Shown: positions 8,346 to 18,946 of the stretch, in pieces | Layout: every line of letters starts with the position of its first letter | Numbering within the stretch: the first letter of the stretch is position 1 | Assembly: GCF_001641695.1 (NCBI RefSeq) | Contig: NZ_LSEF01000046.1 | Coordinates: forward strand, 91,948 to 155,947 | Reading direction: 5' to 3' | Source of the DNA: Bradyrhizobium neotropicale | GTDB lineage: Bacteria > Pseudomonadota > Alphaproteobacteria > Rhizobiales > Xanthobacteraceae | Length of the DNA stretch: 64,000 bases | The notes under the pieces: model-generated | What the model was told of the DNA's origin: nothing | Database searches by the model: none | What the model saw: only the letters and a program-made list of their open reading frames with translations | Translations under genes and position numbers: made by a program

Positions 8346-9641
8346 TTACGGCCGCGTCTGCCCGGTGCCGTGGACCAGATATTTGAAGCTCGTCAACTGC
8401 TCGGCGCCGACCGGACCGCGGGCGTGAAAGCGGCCGGTGGCGATGCCGATCTCGGCACCGAAGCCGAACTCGCCGCCATCGGCGAACTGTGTCGAGGCGT
8501 TGTGCAGCACGATCGCGGAATCGACCTCGCTCAGGAATTTCTTCGCGGTGGCCTCATCCTGGCTCACGATCGCATCGGTGTGATGCGAGCCGTGGTTCTG
8601 GATGTGCGTGATCGCGCCGTCGACGCCGTCGACCACTTTCGCCGCGATGATCGCGTCGAGATATTCGGTGTCCCAATCGTCCTCGCTCGCAGGCTTTACG
8701 CGCGCGTCAGTCTTTTGCACGGCATCGTCGCCGCGCACCTCGCAGCCGGCGTCGATCAGCATCTCGACCAGCGGCTTCAGGCTATTTGCAGCGCCGGCGC
8801 GATCGACCAGCAACGTCTCGGCCGCGCCGCAGACGCCGGTGCGGCGCATCTTGGCGTTGAGCACGATCGATTTCGCCATGGCTAGATCGGCGCTGGCATC
8901 GACATAGACGTGGTTGACACCTTCGAGATGCGCGAACACCGGCACGCGCGCTTCGGCCTCGACGCGCGCGACGAGGCTTTTTCCCCCGCGCGGCACGATC
9001 ACGTCGACCGCGCCGTTCAATCCGGACAGCATCATGCCCACCGCGGCGCGGTCGCGCGTCGGCACCAGCGTGATCGCGGCTTCCGGCAGGCCGGCTTCGC
9101 GCAGGCCCTGCACCATGCATTGGTGGATCGCGCGGCAGGAGCGGAAGCTGTCGGAGCCGCCGCGCAGGATCACGGCATTGCCGGACTTGAGGCACAGTAC
9201 GCCGGCATCCGCCGCGACGTTGGGCCGGCTCTCGAAGATCACGCCGACGACGCCGAGCGGCACGCGCACGCGCTCGATGGTCATGCCGTTCGGCCGCTGC
9301 CAGCTCTCGGTGACGACGCCGACCGGATCGGTGATGCCGCGCACGATGGCGATGCCCTCGGCCATGCCATCGACTCGCGCCTGCGTCAGCGTCAGGCGGT
9401 CGATGAACGAGGAGGTCACGTTGCCGGAGGCGCGGGCCTCCGCGACGTCCTCGGCATTGGCGGCGAGGATGGCGGCCGCGTTGTTGCGGATCGCCCGCTC
9501 CATGGCTTCCAGCGCCCGGTTCTTCTGCTCCGGCGGCGCCAGCGCCAGCACGCGCGCCGCGGCGCGGGCCTTGGCGGCGAGATCGGACATCAGCGCTTGG
9601 AGATCAGCATTGCCGTCGAGGGCTTTGAGGGGGGCGGCCAT
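8346..9641 (-). CDS. proA: gamma-glutamyl phosphate reductase
   Basis: A 431-residue aldehyde-dehydrogenase-fold enzyme for the second step of proline synthesis, reducing glutamyl-5-phosphate with NADPH. Key parts are [15 protein letters not shown], the G-N-A-V-I-L-R-G-G loop, the I-V-P-R-G-G segment and the catalytic-cysteine region [13 protein letters not shown]. The length fits the family. Its partner proB lies upstream on the same strand, separated by 227 bases that contain a palindromic repeat, so the pair may share a transcript interrupted by the repeat. Confidence 0.95.
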   Translation of the reverse strand: MAAPLKALDGNADLQALMSDLAAKARAAARVLALAPPEQKNRALEAMERAIRNNAAAILAANAEDVAEARASGNVTSSFIDRLTLTQARVDGMAEGIAIVRGITDPVGVVTESWQRPNGMTIERVRVPLGVVGVIFESRPNVAADAGVLCLKSGNAVILRGGSDSFRSCRAIHQCMVQGLREAGLPEAAITLVPTRDRAAVGMMLSGLNGAVDVIVPRGGKSLVARVEAEARVPVFAHLEGVNHVYVDASADLAMAKSIVLNAKMRRTGVCGAAETLLVDRAGAANSLKPLVEMLIDAGCEVRGDDAVQKTDARVKPASEDDWDTEYLDAIIAAKVVDGVDGAITHIQNHGSHHTDAIVSQDEATAKKFLSEVDSAIVLHNASTQFADGGEFGFGAEIGIATGRFHARGPVGAEQLTSFKYLVHGTGQTRP

Positions 9642-9764
9642 GGGTTCAACCTTCTGCTAAGGGCGTGTCCTAGCACGGAAATCCCGCGGCTGCGAAGGGT
9701 GGGAAGGGTATGGCTGGGCTTCAGTTGGCGTGTTCGGGGCTCGGCCACTGGCCCAGCCCCGACG

Positions 9765-9848
9765 TCATCGCCGGGCTTGACCCGGCCATCCACGGCTTGT
9801 CCCACGGTACAAAGAACGTGGATGCCCGGGACAAGCCCGGGCATGACG
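9765..9848. repeat. palindromic repeat between proB and proA
   Basis: gtcatcgccgggcttgaccc and its continuation (9765-9795) are matched in reverse by the segment 9818-9848 ending gcccgggcatgac. The arms are about 31 bases with a few mismatches. It is one of several different large inverted repeats in this window's core intergenic spaces. Confidence 0.7.
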
Positions 9849-9868
9849 GCGCGGATGCTTTCCGAGCG

Positions 9869-10990
9869 CTACCCGCCCACCACCAAGTCGTCCCGGTGGA
9901 TCATCTCGGAACGGCCGCTGATGCCGAGGATGGTCATTACGTCCGGTGACGAGCGGCCCTTGATCCGTTCGGCATCCTCGGCGTCGTAGGCGATCAGGCC
10001 GCGGCCGACTTCGCTGGTGTCGGGGCCGCGCACGATCACGGCGTCGCCGCGGGCGAACTGGCCCTCGACCTTGATCACGCCGGCCGGCAGCAGACTAGCG
10101 CCGGCGCGCAGCGCCGCAACCGCGCCGGCGTCGATCGTGATCGTGCCCTTCGGCTCCAGCGAACCCGCGATCCAGCGCTTGCGCGAGGTGATGGGATTGG
10201 CGGGCGTCAGGAACCAGGTGCAGCGGCCGCCATCGGCGATCGCCTGCAGGGGGTGCTCGATCTTGCCCGAGGCGATCAGCATATGCGTGCCGCCGGTGGT
10301 GGCGATCTTTGCCGCCTCGACCTTGGTGCGCATGCCGCCGCGCGACAGTTCGGACTCGGCGTCGCCCGCCACCGCCTCGATCTCCGAGGAGATGCTCTCG
10401 ACCACCGGAATCAGCTTTGCGTTCGGATTGTGCTTCGGCGGAGCGTCGTAGAGGCCGTCGATGTCGGAGAGCAGCACCAGCAGGTCGGCGCTCGCCATGG
10501 TGGCGACGCGCGCGGCGAGGCGATCATTGTCGCCGTAGCGGATCTCGTTGGTGGCGACCGTGTCGTTCTCGTTGATCACGGGAATGGCTCGCCACTCCAG
10601 CAGCTTGCCGATGGTCGAGCGCGCATTGAGATAGCGGCGGCGCTCCTCGGTATCCTGCAGCGTCACCAGAATCTGGCCGGCGCCGATGCCGTGAGCGCCG
10701 AGCACCTCCGACCAGATCCGCGCCAGTTCGATCTGGCCGACGGCGGCGGCGGCCTGGCTTTCTTCCAGCTTCAGCGGGCCGCGCGGCAGTTTCAGCCGGC
10801 TGCGGCCGAGCGCGATCGAGCCCGAGGAGACGACGAGGACATCGCGTCCCTCGCGATGCAGCTTGGCCATGTCGGCGGCGAGCGCGGCGAGCCAGGACGC
10901 GCGCAGCTCGCCCTTGTCGGAATCGACCAGCAGCGCGGAGCCGACCTTGACGACGATGCGGCGGAATTGACTGAGTTGCGGGCTGGCCAT
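9869..10990 (-). CDS. proB: glutamate 5-kinase
   Basis: A 373-residue enzyme that phosphorylates glutamate in the first, feedback-controlled step of proline synthesis. The amino-acid kinase domain covers residues about 8-260 ([33 protein letters not shown]) and a C-terminal PUA domain covers about 280-360. ATG at 10990 is chosen because the 40 codons upstream in frame have no family match. The gene is divergent from the Bug gene at 11182. Confidence 0.94.
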   Translation of the reverse strand: MASPQLSQFRRIVVKVGSALLVDSDKGELRASWLAALAADMAKLHREGRDVLVVSSGSIALGRSRLKLPRGPLKLEESQAAAAVGQIELARIWSEVLGAHGIGAGQILVTLQDTEERRRYLNARSTIGKLLEWRAIPVINENDTVATNEIRYGDNDRLAARVATMASADLLVLLSDIDGLYDAPPKHNPNAKLIPVVESISSEIEAVAGDAESELSRGGMRTKVEAAKIATTGGTHMLIASGKIEHPLQAIADGGRCTWFLTPANPITSRKRWIAGSLEPKGTITIDAGAVAALRAGASLLPAGVIKVEGQFARGDAVIVRGPDTSEVGRGLIAYDAEDAERIKGRSSPDVMTILGISGRSEMIHRDDLVVGG

Positions 10991-11181
10991 GGCGCGTGCG
11001 ACGAATTGCTCTGCATTGGGAGACGGCGGAGCGAAAGCGGCGCCGATGAGGCTGCTTTTGCAGCAGGACGATGGCCGGCGCAAGGCGGCCGGCATGGTAA
11101 ACGGCACCAACGTCGGCCTTGTCCGGGCCGCCCGGCAGGCTCTAATGCCGCCAACCAGAATGGGCTCAGAAGGGGAAACGA

Positions 11182-12147
11182 ATGGATCGCCGCAAGTTCA
11201 TGGCCGGATGTCTCGGACTGCCGCTGCTGACGCAGGCAGGTGGGGCGGAAGCCCAGGCCGGGCTGACCAAGATCATCTTTCCGTTTGCGGCGGGCGCAGG
11301 CGGCGACACGCTGTGCCGGCTGGTGGCGCAGGAAATCGCGCCGGTGCTGCAGCGGACCATCGTGGTCGAGAACCGCACCGGCGGCGACGGCCTGATCGGC
11401 ATCAAGGCGGTGAAGGGCGCGAGCGCCGACGGCAGCATGGTGCTGGTGACGACGGGCCCCACCATGTACTTGCTGCCGATGGTGGAGACGACGCCGAGCT
11501 TCGACACCGCGAAGGATTTCATGCCGGTGTCGCTGCTGGCGCGGTTCGAATTCGCGCTCGTGATCGGCCCGGCGATCGCGGTCAAGGATTTCAAGGAATT
11601 CGTCGCGTGGCTGAAGGCGCATCCGGACAAGGCGACGTTCGGCGTGCCGAGCAACGGCACCATCCCGCATTTCATGGGCTCCAAGCTCGAGAAGGAGCTC
11701 GGCATTTCCTTGAGCCGCGTGCCCTATCGCGGCAGCGCGCCGATCCTCAACGATCTCATCGGCGGCCACATGCCGTTCGGCATCACGACGCTGGCCGATG
11801 CGCTGCCGCAGCATCGCGCCAAGGGCGTGACGATCATCGCCGTCTCGAGCGCGGAGCGTTCGCCGTTTGCGCCTGACGTTCCGACACTGAAGGAGAGCGG
11901 CATCGATCTCGTCGCGGATGGCTGGTACGGCATGTGGCTTCCCGCCGGCAGCCCGCCGGAGTTCGCAAGCAAGCTCAGCGCAGCCGCCGGTGCCGCGCTC
12001 GCCAAGCCCGAGGTGAAGGAGCGGCTCACCGCGATCGGCCTGATCCCGGTCGGCAGCACTGCGGACGGGCTATCCAAGGAGCTCGTCGCGAACACGGCGT
12101 TCTGGCAGCCGATCGTCAAGGCGACGGGGTACAAGATCGAGAATTGA
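11182..12147 (+). CDS. Bug-family tripartite tricarboxylate transporter binding protein
   Basis: A 321-residue periplasmic solute-binding protein of the Bug/TctC family, which captures carboxylic acids for TctAB-type or orphan uptake and sensing. An R-R-K-F-M motif begins the signal peptide, which ends near A-E-A-Q-A. The mature part has the family's two-lobe pattern: [22 protein letters not shown], the V-P-Y-R-G-S-A-P segment and [12 protein letters not shown]. No TctA or TctB gene is nearby. It reads convergently with the sulfatase and divergently from proB, so it is probably expressed alone. The ligand is unknown. Confidence 0.88.
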   Translation: MDRRKFMAGCLGLPLLTQAGGAEAQAGLTKIIFPFAAGAGGDTLCRLVAQEIAPVLQRTIVVENRTGGDGLIGIKAVKGASADGSMVLVTTGPTMYLLPMVETTPSFDTAKDFMPVSLLARFEFALVIGPAIAVKDFKEFVAWLKAHPDKATFGVPSNGTIPHFMGSKLEKELGISLSRVPYRGSAPILNDLIGGHMPFGITTLADALPQHRAKGVTIIAVSSAERSPFAPDVPTLKESGIDLVADGWYGMWLPAGSPPEFASKLSAAAGAALAKPEVKERLTAIGLIPVGSTADGLSKELVANTAFWQPIVKATGYKIEN

Positions 12148-12200
12148 GGCGGCGGGCCCTGCACTCTTCCGTCATCCTGACTGCTTGTGAGATTATTTCT

Positions 12201-12306
12201 CGTCATTACGGGGCGCGACGAAGTCGCGAGCCCGGAATCCATCGGGCCGCAGCGGCGGCCGTGCAATGGATTCCGGGCTCGCGCTGACGCGCGCCCCGGA
12301 ATGACG
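12201..12306. repeat. large intergenic inverted repeat
   Basis: cgtcattacggggcgcgacg at 12201-12220 pairs with the segment ending at 12306 (gcgcgccccggaatgacg), and an inner pair gagcccggaatccat / atggattccgggctc gives further stem. It fills most of the convergent gap between the Bug gene and the sulfatase, where it could stop transcription from both sides. Confidence 0.7.
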
Positions 12307-12377
12307 TGGGGAGAGCGGAGCCTGCTATCAGCGCATCACATGAGGAGCCGCTTAAGCACCTCCTCACCATGAGGGGC

Positions 12378-14012
12378 CTATGGCTTCGCGCGCTGAGCGA
12401 TTCCGTCCTGGATTGCCGCCAGCTCTTTCTCGTCCCAGATGCCGATCAAAATGCCGCCCTTCACCTGGAGCTGGTTGTCGGCATAGGCCGCGATCTTCTC
12501 ACGGGGTGTGGTGATGTGATCGTTGGGGTGCAGCGCCCAGTCGAACAGCTCCGCCTGAAGCCGCGCAATGATGCCGGCGCATTCGGGATCATCGCCGCGA
12601 TCGACGAATTCCTGCGGGTCGGTTTCGAGGTCATAGAGCATCGGGCGGAAGCCGGAGGCGTGGATATATTTCCAGCGGCCGTCGAACACCATGAACAGGC
12701 GGCAGCGCTCAATCGGCTGGTTCAATTTCAGCCGGACATCCTGCATGGCATAGTCGTATTCGGAGAACGCCACCTTGCGCCAGTCCGACGGCGTTGGACC
12801 GCGCAGCAGCGGCAACAGCGAACGGCCCTCGAGAATGTGCGCCGGCACCTTGCCGCCGAAATAATCGACGAAGGTCGGCGCGAGATCGATGCCCTCGACC
12901 AGCGTATCGCTGCGCGTGCCGCGCGTGGCGTCGGCTTCCTTGGAGGGATCGATGACGATCAGCGGGATTTTTGCCGACTGCTCGTGGAACAGGTCCTTCT
13001 CGCCCATCCAGTGATCGCCGAGATAGTCGCCATGATCGGAGGTGAACACGATCATGGTCGTATCGAGGAGGCCGCGTTCCTCCAGGAATTGCATCAGCAC
13101 GCCCATCTGGTCGTCGATCTGGGTGATCAGGCCCATATAGGTCGGGATCACCTTCTCGCGGGTGTCGTCGCGCGCCATGTTGCGGGAGTAGCGCATGTCC
13201 ATGTAGGCGCCGAACACCGGATGCGCGTTCTGCCGCTCGCGCTCGGAGCGGATCACCGGAATCATGTCCGCCGTCTTGTACATGCTGGCGTAGGGTTCGG
13301 GCGCGATATAGGGCCAGTGCGGCTTGATGTAGGACAGATGCAGGCACCACGGCCGGCCGTCGGTCTCGGCCTCGCTGATGAAGTCCATCGCGCGCCGCGT
13401 CATGTAGGGCGTCTCGGAGTGCTCGTCCGGCACGCGCGCGGCCTTGTCGGCGTGCACCAGCAGCCAGCCGTTCTGCAGACTGCCATCTTCCGCCGCGCCT
13501 GAATTCGCCCAATGCTCCCAGGGATTGGTGGCTTCGAATCCCTGCTTGCGGAGATACTCATCGTATTTCGGGCGCGGCCGCCCGGTCGGATGCAGGCCGT
13601 CGTCGCGCTCATAAGGTTCAAAACCGCACTCGGCGACGTGCACGCCGATGATCGATTCCGGCGGGATGCCGAGCATCTTCATGCCTTCGAGATCGGGCGC
13701 CATGTGGGTCTTGCCGACCAGCACGTTGCGCACGCCGATCTTCTTCAGGTGATCTCCGAGCGTGGGCTCTCCGACACGCAGCGGCCAGCCGTTCCAGTGC
13801 GAGCCGTGCGAGCGCATGTAGCGCCCCGTGTAGAACGACATCCGCGACGGGCCGCAGATCGGCGACTGCACATAGGCGTTGGTGAAGAGCACGCCGCGCT
13901 TCGCCATGGCGTCGATGTTGGGCGTCTTGAGCGTCGGATGGCCGGTGCAGCCGAGATAGTCGTAGCGAAGCTGGTCGCACATGATCCAGAGAACGTTCTT
14001 CGCGCGCGCCAT
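12378..14012 (-). CDS. sulfatase-family hydrolase
   Basis: A 544-residue alkaline-phosphatase-superfamily enzyme. The type I sulfatase motif C-G-P-S-R (Cys53 to Arg57) shows where the formylglycine should form; metal ligands are likely Asp13 and the later D-H-G-D-Y-L-G-D-H segment. The overall pattern resembles phosphonate monoester hydrolases and arylsulfatases of rhizobia, so the substrate could be a sulfate, phosphonate or phosphate ester. No signal peptide is present, so it acts in the cytoplasm. ATG at 14012 is chosen because the longer open frame has no family features. It lies 70 bases downstream of obgE on the same strand. Confidence 0.85.
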   Translation of the reverse strand: MARAKNVLWIMCDQLRYDYLGCTGHPTLKTPNIDAMAKRGVLFTNAYVQSPICGPSRMSFYTGRYMRSHGSHWNGWPLRVGEPTLGDHLKKIGVRNVLVGKTHMAPDLEGMKMLGIPPESIIGVHVAECGFEPYERDDGLHPTGRPRPKYDEYLRKQGFEATNPWEHWANSGAAEDGSLQNGWLLVHADKAARVPDEHSETPYMTRRAMDFISEAETDGRPWCLHLSYIKPHWPYIAPEPYASMYKTADMIPVIRSERERQNAHPVFGAYMDMRYSRNMARDDTREKVIPTYMGLITQIDDQMGVLMQFLEERGLLDTTMIVFTSDHGDYLGDHWMGEKDLFHEQSAKIPLIVIDPSKEADATRGTRSDTLVEGIDLAPTFVDYFGGKVPAHILEGRSLLPLLRGPTPSDWRKVAFSEYDYAMQDVRLKLNQPIERCRLFMVFDGRWKYIHASGFRPMLYDLETDPQEFVDRGDDPECAGIIARLQAELFDWALHPNDHITTPREKIAAYADNQLQVKGGILIGIWDEKELAAIQDGIAQRAKP

Positions 14013-14082
14013 GCCCTGCCCCTGCTTCTTCTTGATTGCCGGATGCTGCGCTATCGCGCCAGCGAAGACAAGCGGGCCGGAC

Positions 14083-15138
<1,056 letters not shown>

Positions 15139-15220
15139 TCATAGGTAGGCCAGCCGGGCACGCCCGGCAACCCGAACTTGCCCGTGAATCGGCCGAATTT
15201 CGGCGATTTTCGCCCGTTGC

Positions 15221-15703
15221 TTAACCTGTCGGCCGGCGGCGGATCAGGAATTTCTGCGTGCCCTCCAGCACCAGCTCCCTGCGCTGGTTGAATACGGTGC
15301 TTGTGAGGGTGACCACGCCGGTCGAGCGTCCCGGCGTCAACTCGGTGACCTCGAGCGCGGGATAGATGGTGTCGTCGGCGAACACGGGTTTGAGGAACCG
15401 GCTCGACTGTTCGAGGAAGCCGACCAGGGACTCCTCGACCATGAACGGGAAGAGGCCCGCGCCCGGCGCGGTGTGGATCAGCGTCTGAAACCCGTGCGCA
15501 AGCAGATGCGGCATGCCGCGGGCGCGGCAATATTCGACATCGTAATGCACCGGATGGGTGTCGCCGCTCGCGGTCTGGAACGCCGCGAACACCGCCGAGG
15601 TCTGGGTCCGGCTCGGCAGCACGAAGCGCTCGCCGACCACGAAATCTTCAAACCAGCGTTGCTGGGAGATCATGCGGTGCTGGGCCGGATCGAACTCGGT
15701 CAT
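15221..15703 (-). CDS. MaoC-family (R)-hydratase/dehydratase
   Basis: A 160-residue hot-dog-fold protein of the MaoC group, which hydrates enoyl-CoA or related thioesters. The active-site pattern A-S-G-D-T-H-P-V-H-Y-D carries the expected Asp and His, followed by the A-H-G-F-Q helix. The length is that of single-domain (R)-specific enoyl-CoA hydratases. No acyl-CoA genes are adjacent, so its substrate is open. The gene ends 85 bases before obgE and may be read with it. Confidence 0.82.
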   Translation of the reverse strand: MTEFDPAQHRMISQQRWFEDFVVGERFVLPSRTQTSAVFAAFQTASGDTHPVHYDVEYCRARGMPHLLAHGFQTLIHTAPGAGLFPFMVEESLVGFLEQSSRFLKPVFADDTIYPALEVTELTPGRSTGVVTLTSTVFNQRRELVLEGTQKFLIRRRPTG

Positions 15704-15859
15704 GTCTTTGGCTCTTTGTCGGTGAACACCTATCGCTACCGCGATGCGAAGGGTGCGACAATCCGTTCAATTCGCTCGCCGTGGGCTTGTCCGGCGCGCC
15801 TGCGCCATTAAAACGGCTGCAAGCGACTCTAGTCGCCGGTTCCCGACGCTCTCTCCGCT

Positions 15860-15946
15860 CGTCATTGCGAGCGCAGCGAAGCAATCCAGTCTGTCTCCGC
15901 GGAAACGGACTGGATTGCTTCGTCGCAAGAGCTCCTCGCAATGACG
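15860..15946. repeat. intergenic inverted repeat
   Basis: cgtcattgcgag at 15860-15871 pairs with ctcgcaatgacg at 15935-15946, and the inner arms gaagcaatccagt and actggattgcttc pair too. It occupies the divergent gap upstream of the DMT permease gene. Confidence 0.75.
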
Positions 15947-15967
15947 GGTTTTCCACGAACGACAGCA

Positions 15968-16882
15968 ATGTCCCTCTTCAAGAATCTCTCCGCTTATGAC
16001 GACCGCTCCGCGCGCCTCGCCGGCATCGCGCTGATGGTGCTGTCGATCTTCATGTTCTCGTTCGGCGACGCCATGGGCAAGTTCCTGGTCGGGACTTATT
16101 CGGTGGGGCAGCTCCTGTTTCTGCGTGCCTGTGCGGCGCTGGTTCTGCTGACGCCGCTGATCTGGCGGCAGCGCCGTGGTTTCCTGAACCTGGAGCGGCC
16201 ATGGCTGCAGCTCTTTCGCGTCACGCTGTCGACGCTGGAGGTGGCGGCCTTCTTCCTCGCGACCGTCTATCTGCCGCTCGCCGACGTCATCACCTACTAT
16301 CTCGCCGGCCCCATCTTCGTCACCGCGATGTCGGCGCTGTTCCTGGGTGAGAAGGTGGGCTGGCGGCGCTGGACGGCGATCTTGATCGGCTTCTGCGGTG
16401 TCTTGATCGCGCTGCGCCCCTCGGCACAGACGATCAGCATGCCGGCGCTGATCGCGCTCGGCGGCAGCCTGTCGTTCGCGACGTTGATGCTGATCACGCG
16501 CAGCCTGCGCAAAACGCCCGACATCGTGATGGCGTCATCGCAGTTTGTCGGAACGTTCCTGCTTGGCGCAGTGCTGTCGGCATTTCACTGGGTGCCGCCG
16601 ACCAAGGGCAGCCTCGTGATTTTCGCGCTGGCGGGATGCGTTTCGGTGACGGCGCTGTTCTGCGTCAACCGCTCGCTCAAGCTCGCGCCGGCCAGCGTCG
16701 TCGTGCCCTATCAATATTCGATGATCGTCTGGGCCGTGATCTTCGGCTTCGTCGTGTTCGGCGACGTGCCGCAGATCGCCACCATCGTCGGCGCCGCCAT
16801 CATCATCGGCGCTGGCCTCTACATCTATTTGCGCGAACGCGATCTCGGCCGGCAGGACGAGCAGGTGAATCCGCCGGTTTGA
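15968..16882 (+). CDS. EamA/DMT-superfamily permease
   Basis: A 304-residue inner-membrane protein with about ten hydrophobic segments arranged as two EamA repeats (about residues 15-145 and 158-295). The first holds S-F-G-D-A-M-G-K near its start, and the second ends in the usual short cytoplasmic tail. Family members export metabolites or amino acids. ATG at 15968 is chosen because the earlier in-frame ATG lies within the palindromic repeat. No neighbour gives a hint to the substrate. Confidence 0.85.
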   Translation: MSLFKNLSAYDDRSARLAGIALMVLSIFMFSFGDAMGKFLVGTYSVGQLLFLRACAALVLLTPLIWRQRRGFLNLERPWLQLFRVTLSTLEVAAFFLATVYLPLADVITYYLAGPIFVTAMSALFLGEKVGWRRWTAILIGFCGVLIALRPSAQTISMPALIALGGSLSFATLMLITRSLRKTPDIVMASSQFVGTFLLGAVLSAFHWVPPTKGSLVIFALAGCVSVTALFCVNRSLKLAPASVVVPYQYSMIVWAVIFGFVVFGDVPQIATIVGAAIIIGAGLYIYLRERDLGRQDEQVNPPV

Positions 16883-16889
16883 TGCTTAT

Positions 16890-17128
16890 CCTCCCCTGGA
16901 GGGCAGGGGAATCGCATGTGGGCTTGTGGCGCGAACGCGCTCGGGCCTTCATGGTTCGAGACGCGCCGTAAGGCGGCGCTCCTCACCATGAGGGTCTGGG
17001 ATCTCGCCGCGAAATGAGACCTCATCCTGAGAGCCCGCCTACAGCGGGCGTCTCGACGGATGGGCCGCAACGCGGCTGCCTACCAAGCTCTCTTTCATAT
17101 GCGACGCCCCTACCCTCCAGGGGAGGGT
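16890..17128. repeat. long composite inverted repeat
   Basis: cctcccctggagggcagggg, continuing to 16920, is mirrored by catatgcgacgcccctaccc and following bases (17096-17128). Further inverted segments lie between them, around tcctcaccatgagg and the paired gcccgcctacagcgggc. The whole 240-base gap between the permease and the GNAT gene is repeat sequence of this kind; no gene is seen in it. Confidence 0.65.
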
Positions 17129-17141
17129 GGTCGGCAGCCCC

Positions 17142-17756
17142 CTACCTCACCCTTCTCGCACTGCTCCAGCTCTTCAGCGACGACCACACCCCGCGGGTCA
17201 GGCGGAAGCAGTCGACGGGGGTGGAGGAGCCGAGCGACAGGAAGCGGTGAAGCTGAACGCCGCTCCACTGGAAGCCGCACTTCTCCAGCACGTTGCGCGA
17301 GGTCGGATTGGTGACGCGGGCACCGGCATAGAGGTGGTCGTCGTCGAACTCCTCGAAGAAGAAGTCGATCGCGCCGCGCGCCGCTTCGGTGCCAAAGCCC
17401 TTGCCCCAGTGCTCGACGCCGAGCCAGTAGCCGAGTTCGGCATTGTCGGGGGTGGAGCAGTCGATGCCGACCATGCCGACCGGTGTGGTGTCGTGCTCGA
17501 TCAGGAACACGGTCTCACTGCCGAGCTCGGCGGTGGCGCGGACGAATTCGACGGCGTCATCAGCCGAATAGGGGTGCGGCAGGCGGCGGGTGTTCTCCGC
17601 GATGCGGCGATCGTTGGCGAGTTGGGCGATGGCCCTGACGTCGGCAAGCGTCGGGCGGCGCAGTGTCAGCCGCTCGGTGGCGACGACGCTCGGTCTCGCC
17701 TCTCGCAAGGTCGCACTCGAAAAATCCTGCAACATCTTCGGCTCCGTCAAAGTCAC
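17142..17756 (-). CDS. GNAT-family N-acetyltransferase (RimJ/RimL type)
   Basis: A 204-residue acetyltransferase. Residues about 25-185 form the GNAT fold: T-E-R-L-T-L-R-R-P at the start, the strand E-L-G-Y-W-L-G, the acetyl-CoA loop G-K-G-F-G-T-E-A-A and the V-L-E-K-C-G-F end motif, which together mark the RimJ/RimL subgroup acting on protein N-termini or small molecules. The start may be GTG at 17756 or ATG at 17735. It lies downstream of rpmA with a terminator-like hairpin between. Confidence 0.83.
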   Translation of the reverse strand: MTLTEPKMLQDFSSATLREARPSVVATERLTLRRPTLADVRAIAQLANDRRIAENTRRLPHPYSADDAVEFVRATAELGSETVFLIEHDTTPVGMVGIDCSTPDNAELGYWLGVEHWGKGFGTEAARGAIDFFFEEFDDDHLYAGARVTNPTSRNVLEKCGFQWSGVQLHRFLSLGSSTPVDCFRLTRGVWSSLKSWSSARRVR

Positions 17757-17770
17757 TAAGTCAACGAAAA

Positions 17771-17795
17771 GGGGAGGCCGGTTTCCCGCCTCCCC
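17771..17795 (-). terminator. intrinsic terminator after rpmA
   Basis: GGGGAGGC (17771-17778) and GCCTCCCC (17788-17795) form an eight-base GC stem. On the minus strand it is followed by TTTT. It lies 66 bases after the rpmA stop and ends just before the GNAT start, so it should separate the ribosomal transcript from the acetyltransferase. Confidence 0.75.
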
Positions 17796-17861
17796 TGGAG
17801 CCTATTTCTGGACTCCGCCGGTTTGGTCAGGACCCGGCGGACTCCAAATTTGATCCACCGT

Positions 17862-18131
17862 CTATTCAGCCGCCTCTGCGATCGGGAGTACCGATACGAA
17901 GGTGCGGCCGTTGGCTTTAGCCTGGAACGCAACGCGACCTTCCACCTTGGCGAACAGAGTGTGGTCCGTGCCCATGCCGACATTAAGGCCGGGATGCCAG
18001 GTGGTGCCGCGCTGACGCGCAATGATGTTGCCGGGAATCACGCGCTCCCCGCCGAACACCTTGATGCCAAGGCGCTTGCCCTTCGAATCGCGTCCGTTAC
18101 GCGATGAACCGCCTGCTTTTTTATGAGCCAT
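17862..18131 (-). CDS. rpmA: 50S ribosomal protein L27
   Basis: An 89-residue ribosomal protein near the peptidyl-transferase centre. The N-terminus [16 protein letters not shown] is the standard one, with no cleavable extension of the Firmicutes kind. The central [10 protein letters not shown] segment is typical. It follows rplU by 102 bases, the normal pair order. Confidence 0.97.
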   Translation of the reverse strand: MAHKKAGGSSRNGRDSKGKRLGIKVFGGERVIPGNIIARQRGTTWHPGLNVGMGTDHTLFAKVEGRVAFQAKANGRTFVSVLPIAEAAE

Positions 18132-18233
18132 AGCTCGTCTCCGAAATCCTGCATATTTCTAGATCAATTCCTTGACGGAATCATTTCACAATTTCTCACG
18201 CATCAATTCGTGAATTGGCGTGATCAACTTTGC

Positions 18234-18608
18234 TTATTCGGCGGCTTCCTTCGCCACCTTTTCCTTCTTCGGACGCGGGCCCTTGGTAGGCTTGGCGTTG
18301 TCCGTCAGGATCTCGGTGACGCGGAGCACCGTGATCTCGTCGCGGTAGCCACGCTTGCGGCGCGAATTCTTGCGGCGGCGCTTCTTGAAGGCGATCACCT
18401 TCGGGCCGCGCTTGTGGTCAAGCACCTCGGCCGCAACGGATGCACCGGCAACCGTCGGGACGCCCAGGACCGGCGTGTCGCCGCCGACCACCAGAACTTC
18501 ATTCAACTGCACGATCGTGCCGACTTCGCCGGCGATCTTGCCAACTTCCAAGACATCATCCGGAACGACACGGTACTGCTTGCCGCCGGTTTTGATGACT
18601 GCGAACAT
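18234..18608 (-). CDS. rplU: 50S ribosomal protein L21
   Basis: A 124-residue L21 protein that binds 23S rRNA with L20. It starts [14 protein letters not shown] and contains the basic [15 protein letters not shown] segment typical of the family. The C-terminus is an alphaproteobacterial Lys/Glu/Ala tail extending about 20 residues beyond the E. coli protein. It is the first gene of the rplU-rpmA pair. Confidence 0.97.
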   Translation of the reverse strand: MFAVIKTGGKQYRVVPDDVLEVGKIAGEVGTIVQLNEVLVVGGDTPVLGVPTVAGASVAAEVLDHKRGPKVIAFKKRRRKNSRRKRGYRDEITVLRVTEILTDNAKPTKGPRPKKEKVAKEAAE

Positions 18609-18946
18609 CGTTTTTTTCCTTCGTGTTCAATCCCGGCCTCGGGACGCGGAGGCGTCCGGGTCGGCTTTTTGTCAGTCGCTATGGGTTTACGATTTTTGCG
18701 CGGCTGGGGTATCCCATTGAAAAACCACGCAAAAGCAAGCGGCGCGAGAACTCCCGCGCCGGATGGCCGGACTTATAGCCGCTTAAGGCCCCGAGTCAAG
18801 GAAAACCCGGGCGAAAATGGCCCGAATCTGAAGGATTTGGCCGGCTTTTCATGGCCCCGACCTGCTTAGGGAAAAATGGCCGCGGCTGCAACCAACGAGT
18901 TCCCCCACCGTTGTCCCCGGCATTTCCAAGCGGGCAAGGGCTCCCG
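18609..18946. other. divergent gap between rplU and the ROK-like gene
   Basis: These 338 bases hold no gene. The side next to rplU should carry its promoter and 5' leader, which includes a T-rich tract directly before the rplU start and a GC-rich stretch at 18640-18670. I could not place promoter boxes or a convincing leader fold. Confidence 0.5.
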